Below, piece after piece: positions 44,677-49,105 of a stretch of DNA of 49,105 nucleotides. The first letter of the stretch is position 1. The number at the start of each line of letters is the position of its first letter. Below the pieces are notes generated by a model. The model did not search any database. It saw nothing but the letters and a program-made list of their open reading frames with translations, and was not told the DNA's origin. The DNA comes from Bacteroidaceae bacterium (GTDB lineage Bacteria; Bacteroidota; Bacteroidia; Bacteroidales; Bacteroidaceae): contig JAFWXX010000022.1 of the NCBI GenBank assembly GCA_017522915.1, positions 1 through 49,105 on the forward strand. The letters run 5' to 3'. The translations under genes and the position numbers were made by a program.

Positions 44677-45037
44677 AGGCATAACCTTCGGCTATGCAAC
44701 TTGCGACTACTGCTGGCAGCTTTATCGATAGAGTTGCTTTAGTTGACAAATCTGCCTAATCGCATCCCGCAAGGCATAACCTCCGGCTATGCTACTTGCG
44801 ACTGACTGCTGGCAGCTTTATCGACTGAGTTGCTTTAGTTGACAAATCTGCCTAATCGCATCCCGCAAGGCATAACCTTCGGCTATGCAACTTGCGACTA
44901 CTGCTGGCAGCTTTATCGACTGAATTGCTTTGGTTGACAAATCTGCCTAACCGCATCCCGCAAGGCATAACCTCCGGCTATGCTACTTGCGACCACTGCT
45001 GGCCGCTTTATCGACTGAATTGTTTTAGTTGATAACT
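44677..45037. repeat. Tandem array of about four 95-bp hairpin-bearing repeats upstream of dnaB
   Basis: Units begin at 44677, 44772, 44868 and 44963 (95, 96 and 95 bp apart) and differ at few positions; the last is incomplete. Around each junction, CGCAAG...CTTGCG encloses GCATA-ACC...GG-CTATGC, which gives a long hairpin repeated in each unit. Units 1 and 3 share CTTCGG and GCAAC where units 2 and 4 have CTCCGG and GCTAC, which suggests duplication of a two-unit block. There is no open frame across the array. Confidence 0.9.
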
Positions 45038-45096
45038 TGTCGGTTTTTGTTGATAAAGCCACTGCTGCAAAGTCGTTCGCTTCTGGTTAATATAGC

Positions 45097-45104
45097 TATC
45101 TTCG
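45097..45104 (+). promoter_or_regulatory. Candidate -7 box of the dnaB promoter
   Basis: TATCTTCG followed by CA lies 20 bp before the dnaB ATG and about 60 bp after the repeat array. It is the same box as before pgk, lpxD and purM. Confidence 0.5.
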
Positions 45105-45123
45105 CAGCCGGAATTCAAGAAAA

Positions 45124-46710
45124 ATGGAAGAGACAAATACACCAAAACGAAAAACTGCACGCCGTCAGGCTGCAGCACCGGCAGTCCCCAAGCTCAGCGA
45201 GTACGGGCATGTCCAGCCGCAGGCTCTCGAATTTGAGGAAGCCGTGCTCGGTGCGCTCATGATTGACAGCGACGCAATAGGCCGTCTGGGCGGAATGCTG
45301 AAGCCTGAATCGTTCTACGACAAACGTAACCAACTGCTCTTCGATGCGATACAGCAGATGGATCTCAGCGACCGTCCTATCGACATCCTCACCGTTACGG
45401 AATATCTGCGCAGCAACGGAACGCTCGAAGAGGTGGGAGGCCCGGTATATATTGCTCAGCTGACAAGCAAGATTGTGTCATCGGTAAACATAGAGTACCA
45501 TGCCAATATCATAGCGCAGAAGAAACTGGCGCGCGACCTGATAAAATTCACAAGCAAGACTCAGGTGCAGGCGTTTGACGAGACTCAGGATGTCGAGGAG
45601 CTGATGCAGCAGGCCGAATCGGAGCTATTCGAAATCTCGCGCCATAACATGAAGCAGGATTTCACGCAGATAAATCCTGTCATCGAACAGGCTTACCGGC
45701 AGATACAGACAGCGTCGAAGAATACCAGCGGCATCAGCGGTCTCAGTACAGGATATCACCGTCTCGACAAGGTGCTTTCGGGATGGCAGCCTACCGACCT
45801 CATTATCCTTGCTGCACGTCCTGCGATGGGTAAGACTGCGTTTGCGCTCTCACTCATCCGCAACATGGCGATAGACCAGGGTATTCCTTGCGGAATGTTC
45901 TCTCTTGAGATGGGTAACGTGCAGCTTGTGCAGCGTCTTATCTGCAACGTGTGCCAGATACCGGGTGACAAGATACGCAGCGGACAGCTTGAGCGTTACG
46001 AATGGGGCCAGCTCGACAGTAAGATTGTGGCTTTGCAGAATGCTCCTCTTTATATTGACGACACACCTCAGCTGTCGGTGTTCGAGCTTCGCTCCAAGGC
46101 GCGCCGCATGGTGCGCGAGCATGATGTCAAGATGATATTCATCGACTACCTGCAGCTCATGACGGCCAATGCCGGCAAGGGCAGCCGTCAGGAGGAAATC
46201 AGTACAATTTCCCGTGCGCTGAAAGGACTTGCCAAAGAACTTAACATCCCAATCATGGCACTCAGCCAGCTCAACCGTAATGTCGAAGGACGTGAAGGTC
46301 TTGAAGGCAAGCGTCCGCAGCTGAGTGACCTCCGCGAGTCGGGAGCCATAGAGCAGGATGCCGATATCGTCATGTTCGTTAACCGCCCCGAATATTTCCA
46401 CATATACAAGGACGGCGATTTCGACTGGCGAGGAAAGGCCGAGATTATCATTGCCAAGCACCGTAACGGTGGTCTTGACAACGTGCCGCTTATCTTCCGC
46501 AAGGAGTATGCGCGCTTCATGAACCTCGATGACGAGTCGTTGGCACCTCCTCCGGGTGACATGCCGGTGATGCGCGGTTCAAAGATGAATGTATCTGTTG
46601 CTCCTGAGCCGGAGTATATTCCCGACTTGCCCGATTATCTGCAGAACCCCGGTTCGCAGGCTATGCCTCCCGAACTGCGGGGCAGCGGCAACGAACCGAT
46701 GCCGTTCTAA
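45124..46710 (+). CDS. dnaB: Replicative DNA helicase
   Basis: The hexameric 5'-3' helicase that unwinds the replication fork. A basic, Ala/Pro-rich N-terminal extension (1-30) precedes the primase-binding helical domain (QPQALEFEEAVLGALMID). The RecA domain has Walker A RPAMGKT (232-238), Walker B KMIFIDYLQLM and ALSQLNRNVEGRE, and the arginine finger region AKHRNGGLD. The C-terminal 60 residues are Pro-rich and probably flexible. The length of 528 is slightly above average because of both tails. No intein is present. Confidence 0.97.
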   Translation: MEETNTPKRKTARRQAAAPAVPKLSEYGHVQPQALEFEEAVLGALMIDSDAIGRLGGMLKPESFYDKRNQLLFDAIQQMDLSDRPIDILTVTEYLRSNGTLEEVGGPVYIAQLTSKIVSSVNIEYHANIIAQKKLARDLIKFTSKTQVQAFDETQDVEELMQQAESELFEISRHNMKQDFTQINPVIEQAYRQIQTASKNTSGISGLSTGYHRLDKVLSGWQPTDLIILAARPAMGKTAFALSLIRNMAIDQGIPCGMFSLEMGNVQLVQRLICNVCQIPGDKIRSGQLERYEWGQLDSKIVALQNAPLYIDDTPQLSVFELRSKARRMVREHDVKMIFIDYLQLMTANAGKGSRQEEISTISRALKGLAKELNIPIMALSQLNRNVEGREGLEGKRPQLSDLRESGAIEQDADIVMFVNRPEYFHIYKDGDFDWRGKAEIIIAKHRNGGLDNVPLIFRKEYARFMNLDDESLAPPPGDMPVMRGSKMNVSVAPEPEYIPDLPDYLQNPGSQAMPPELRGSGNEPMPF

Positions 46711-46723
46711 AGAAGATATTATG

Positions 46724-46761
46724 AAAAACAGCGACCCATGTTCTTTTGGGCCGCTGTTTTT
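46724..46761. terminator. Bidirectional terminator between dnaB and trpS
   Basis: AAAAACAGCG (46724-46733) pairs with CGCTGTTTTT (46752-46761); an inner CCC/GGG continues the stem after an A-C mismatch. The A and T runs on both sides suit both convergent genes. Confidence 0.85.
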
Positions 46762-46780
46762 ATGTGGTGGAACAGATGAT

Positions 46781-47872
46781 TTACTTTCCTTCGGCAAATT
46801 TTCTTGCCTGCTCTTCGATAAGCTCCTTGTCCTCGAAATAGTTTATCTTCATTGCACGGCGCACATCGGCAAGAGTGTCGGCAGCAACTGCGCGGGCAGT
46901 CTCGCAGCCCTGCTGGAGCAGAGCATATACCTCAGGTATCTTAGCCTCCCATTCCTTGCGGCGGGCACGTATGGGGGCAAGCTCCTCTTCGAGTATGGCA
47001 ATGAGGAATCTCTTCACCTTGACGTCGCCCAATCCTCCGCGCATGTAGTGTGCCTTCAGCTCGTCAAGGTTAGGGTAGTCGGGGAGATATTTCTCGAAGT
47101 GCTCAGGGCGGCAGAATGCGTCAAGGTATGTGAACACGGTGTTGCCTTCTACCTTGCCTGGGTCCTGGACGCGCAAGTGGTCGGGGTCGGTGTACATAGA
47201 CATGACATGCTGCTTCAGCTCCTCGGCTGTGTCGGATAGATAGATGCAGTTGCCGAGCGACTTGCTCATCTTTGCCTTTCCGTCGGTACCCGGGAGACGA
47301 AGGCATGCTGCGTTTGTGGGCAACAGAATCTCCGGCTCCACAAGTGTCTCGCCATAGATGCCGTTGAAGCGGCGCGCAATCTCACGGGCCTGTTCTATCA
47401 TCGGCTGCTGGTCCTCGCCTGCCGGCACTGTAGTAGCACGGAATGCAGTGATGTCCGAAGCCTGGCTGATGGGGTATGTAAAGAAACCTACAGGGATGCT
47501 TGTCTCGAAGTTGCGCATCTGAATCTCTGTCTTTACGGTAGGGTTGCGCTGCAGGCGCGATACTGTAACAAGGTTCATGTAGTAGAATGCAAGTTCGCAC
47601 AACTCCGGAACCTGCGACTGTATGAATATTGTACACTGCGACGGGTCGATGCCTACCGAAAGGTAGTCGAGCGCAACCTCAATGATGTTCTGTCGCACCT
47701 TCTCAGGGTTGTCGGCGTTGTCGGTGAGTGCCTGTGCGTCGGCAATCATGATGAATATCTTGTCGTAGATGCCTGAGTTCTGCAACTCGACACGGCGGCG
47801 CAGAGAGCCTACGTAGTGTCCCAAGTGCAGACGGCCTGTCGGGCGGTCTCCGGTAAGTATAATCTTGCTCAT
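46781..47872 (-). CDS. trpS: Tryptophan--tRNA ligase
   Basis: A class I synthetase, 363 residues from the ATG at 47872 ([22 protein letters not shown]). The HIGH motif is HLGH (16-19) and the KMSKS motif is KMSKSLGN (about 200). The 36-residue extension to 47980 begins at TTG, runs across the predicted promoter and has no homology, so it is rejected. It converges on dnaB. Confidence 0.96.
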   Translation of the reverse strand: MSKIILTGDRPTGRLHLGHYVGSLRRRVELQNSGIYDKIFIMIADAQALTDNADNPEKVRQNIIEVALDYLSVGIDPSQCTIFIQSQVPELCELAFYYMNLVTVSRLQRNPTVKTEIQMRNFETSIPVGFFTYPISQASDITAFRATTVPAGEDQQPMIEQAREIARRFNGIYGETLVEPEILLPTNAACLRLPGTDGKAKMSKSLGNCIYLSDTAEELKQHVMSMYTDPDHLRVQDPGKVEGNTVFTYLDAFCRPEHFEKYLPDYPNLDELKAHYMRGGLGDVKVKRFLIAILEEELAPIRARRKEWEAKIPEVYALLQQGCETARAVAADTLADVRRAMKINYFEDKELIEEQARKFAEGK

Positions 47873-47897
47873 ATATTGCTGAATTTTAATTTGGATG

Positions 47898-47905
47898 CAA
47901 ATATA
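47898..47905 (-). promoter_or_regulatory. Candidate -7 box of the trpS promoter
   Basis: The minus strand reads TATATTTG, 25 bp before the trpS ATG, with a TTG 22 bp upstream. This supports the shorter trpS start. Confidence 0.5.
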
Positions 47906-47987
47906 GTAAAAACGAGCGAAAGTTGTACAAACGTGCGGGTAAGAATTGATTTTTACTTCCAGCGGGCGGAAAAAGGTCAAACAGCAT

Positions 47988-48452
47988 CTATTCTGGCAAT
48001 CTTGTCAATTGTTTATTGTGCATGACCCTGAATGAGATTATGATCTTTGATTGTGACAACCCAAGAGGCTTGAGTCGTGTCTGAATCAAATCGAGTAGAT
48101 GCTCGTTGTTTCTGGCATAGATCTTGACAAAGAGGTCGTAGGCTTCGTTGGTGCAATGGACTTCCACTACTTCGGGTATCGGTTTCAAAGCATCTACAAT
48201 TACATCAAGAGCAGCTTCCTCTTTGAGCGTAAGCCCGACGAAGGCACATGTATCATAGCCGATCTTGGCAGGATTGATTATGTATTCAGAACCTTGAATG
48301 ACACCTAATGACATCAGCCTTTGTACGCGTGTATGGATTGTCGTACCTGAAACGCCACAGGCACGAGCTACCTCCTGGAAGGGTACACGGCCATCTTTAG
48401 CCAACATTTGAAGAATTGTTTCATCTATTTCATCAAATTGGTTATTCTCCAT
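47988..48452 (-). CDS. Lrp/AsnC family transcriptional regulator
   Basis: A 154-residue protein from the ATG at 48452 ([22 protein letters not shown]); the longer frame starts at TTG on the promoter box. The N-terminal winged helix-turn-helix reads [32 protein letters not shown], and the C-terminal RAM domain ([45 protein letters not shown]) binds amino acids or related ligands. The targets are unknown. It lies downstream of nadE with its own promoter. Confidence 0.93.
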   Translation of the reverse strand: MENNQFDEIDETILQMLAKDGRVPFQEVARACGVSGTTIHTRVQRLMSLGVIQGSEYIINPAKIGYDTCAFVGLTLKEEAALDVIVDALKPIPEVVEVHCTNEAYDLFVKIYARNNEHLLDLIQTRLKPLGLSQSKIIISFRVMHNKQLTRLPE

Positions 48453-48473
48453 ATGCAAATCATTAGTTTGATG

Positions 48474-48481
48474 CAAAATTA
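48474..48481 (-). promoter_or_regulatory. Candidate -7 box of the Lrp-family gene
   Basis: The minus strand reads TAATTTTG, 21 bp before the chosen ATG at 48452. The longer open frame would begin inside it. Confidence 0.5.
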
Positions 48482-48516
48482 CATATATTTCTCCGAAATT
48501 TGATGTTCGTAGCTTT

Positions 48517-49105
48517 TTATATTTTATCTAACCATAATTTACAACATGCATCACTTGGCATTCGCCAGTCACCACGGGGACTAAGAGATACACTGCCAAC
48601 TTTAGGACCATCGGGCATACAGGAGCGTTTGAACTGCTCGAAAAAAAATCTACGAATGAAAATGGAAAGCCAATGCTTGATGATGGTTTCATCGTAGAAA
48701 CCGGCAAAAGCGAGGATAGCCATATCCAGTATTCTTTGGGGAGTTGCTCCATAGCGCATGAAGTGGTACAGGAAGAAATCGTGCAGTTCGTAAGGACCTA
48801 CGACTTCTTCAGTACATTGTCTTATTTCCCCATTTGCTCCTGAAGGCAGTAATTCCGGGCTTACGGGGGTGGAGATTATATTCAATATAATCGTTCGAAG
48901 CATAGAGTCTGGATTGTTGTCAGCCATCCATTGAACCAAGTATTTGACCAAAGTCTTCGGTACACCACAATTCACTCCATACATCGATATATGGTCGCCA
49001 TTGTATGTGGACCAGCCAAGGGCGATTTCGGACAAATCACCGGTTCCTATGACAATTCCATTGTATTGGTTGGCAATATCCATCAGGATTTGGGTCCGTT
49101 CACGC
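48517..49105 (-). CDS. nadE: Glutamine-dependent NAD(+) synthetase, C-terminal part (5' end outside window)
   Basis: The frame is open to the right window edge, reading [26 protein letters not shown]. This belongs to the NAD synthetase domain, which amidates nicotinate adenine dinucleotide with [29 protein letters not shown] and [11 protein letters not shown] are the diagnostic blocks. The 196 residues seen are the C-terminal end; the nitrilase-type glutaminase domain expected in the long form would lie beyond the window. The C-terminus ([36 protein letters not shown]) matches the glutamine-using type. Confidence 0.93.
   Translation of the reverse strand, partial: RERTQILMDIANQYNGIVIGTGDLSEIALGWSTYNGDHISMYGVNCGVPKTLVKYLVQWMADNNPDSMLRTIILNIISTPVSPELLPSGANGEIRQCTEEVVGPYELHDFFLYHFMRYGATPQRILDMAILAFAGFYDETIIKHWLSIFIRRFFFEQFKRSCMPDGPKVGSVSLSPRGDWRMPSDACCKLWLDKI

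Noticed and set aside
44677-45037. CRISPR array
   Set aside because: The 95-bp units are similar over their whole length, with no unique spacers and no cas genes nearby. They are tandem repeats.
44677-45037. Replication origin (DnaA boxes) near dnaB
   Set aside because: No TTATCCACA-like boxes are visible; the repeat carries TTTATCGAC, which is not a good match, and dnaB is not a reliable origin marker.

Overview
The window looks like a chromosomal segment of a Bacteroidales bacterium, probably Prevotellaceae-like. The genus is an inference. The signs are a fused lpxC-fabZ gene next to lpxA and lpxD, -7 promoter boxes of the Bacteroidetes form TAnnTTTG (often with a TTG/TTTG about 19-20 nt upstream), a lipoprotein that joins a transglutaminase-like domain to BspA-type leucine-rich repeats, and surface-protein tails of the GIYINNGRKV type. 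No rRNA, tRNA or CRISPR array was found.

Positions 1-29.9 kb are mostly housekeeping. The left edge holds the end of a secreted protein and a frameshifted Fic remnant. Then come a TPR protein and pgk; a minus-strand group nth-Nudix-acyltransferase; a histidine phosphatase and pheS; and, divergently, a RelA/SpoT homologue whose hydrolase domain looks intact but whose synthetase domain looks degenerate, followed by the transglutaminase-like lipoprotein. A minus-strand operon lpxD-lpxC/fabZ-lpxA-(pRiA4b ORF-3-like)-miaA-(beta-barrel protein) covers lipid A synthesis and tRNA modification. It is preceded by purM-prfA-pyrF. A POT peptide transporter with a long structured leader comes next. A glycine-cleavage operon follows (lplA-gcvT-gcvH-gcvPA-gcvPB), in which P-protein is split and a lipoate ligase sits with its substrate GcvH. 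A small hot-dog thioesterase closes this part.

Positions 29.9-43.5 kb form a defence island. First is a two-gene toxin-antitoxin module: an HTH antitoxin with a DUF6922-like tail and an AbiEii/AbiGii nucleotidyltransferase. Its promoter contains a perfect 16-bp palindrome, and related terminator hairpins flank the module. Next is a seven-gene minus-strand operon: SNF2-type helicase, DUF4391, AbiGi-like protein, type III Mod methyltransferase, RhuM, type III Res endonuclease, DUF2971. Several genes overlap by 4 bp. A short remnant of a second rhuM lies just past the operon's last gene, which points to past rearrangement. This compound type III restriction cluster is the strongest candidate here for an under-described system.

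Positions 43.5-49.1 kb return to housekeeping: ispE, a tandem array of about four hairpin-bearing 95-bp repeats directly upstream of dnaB, then trpS, an Lrp/AsnC regulator and the C-terminal part of glutamine-dependent NAD synthetase, cut by the window edge. Several starts were moved inward from long open frames (TPR gene, pheS, purM, the POT gene, res, the DUF4391 gene, the AbiEii-type toxin, trpS, lrp). In most of these the longer frame begins at TTG or GTG; for pheS, purM, trpS and lrp it would also run into or upstream of the predicted promoter, and for the POT gene it would run into the 5' leader.
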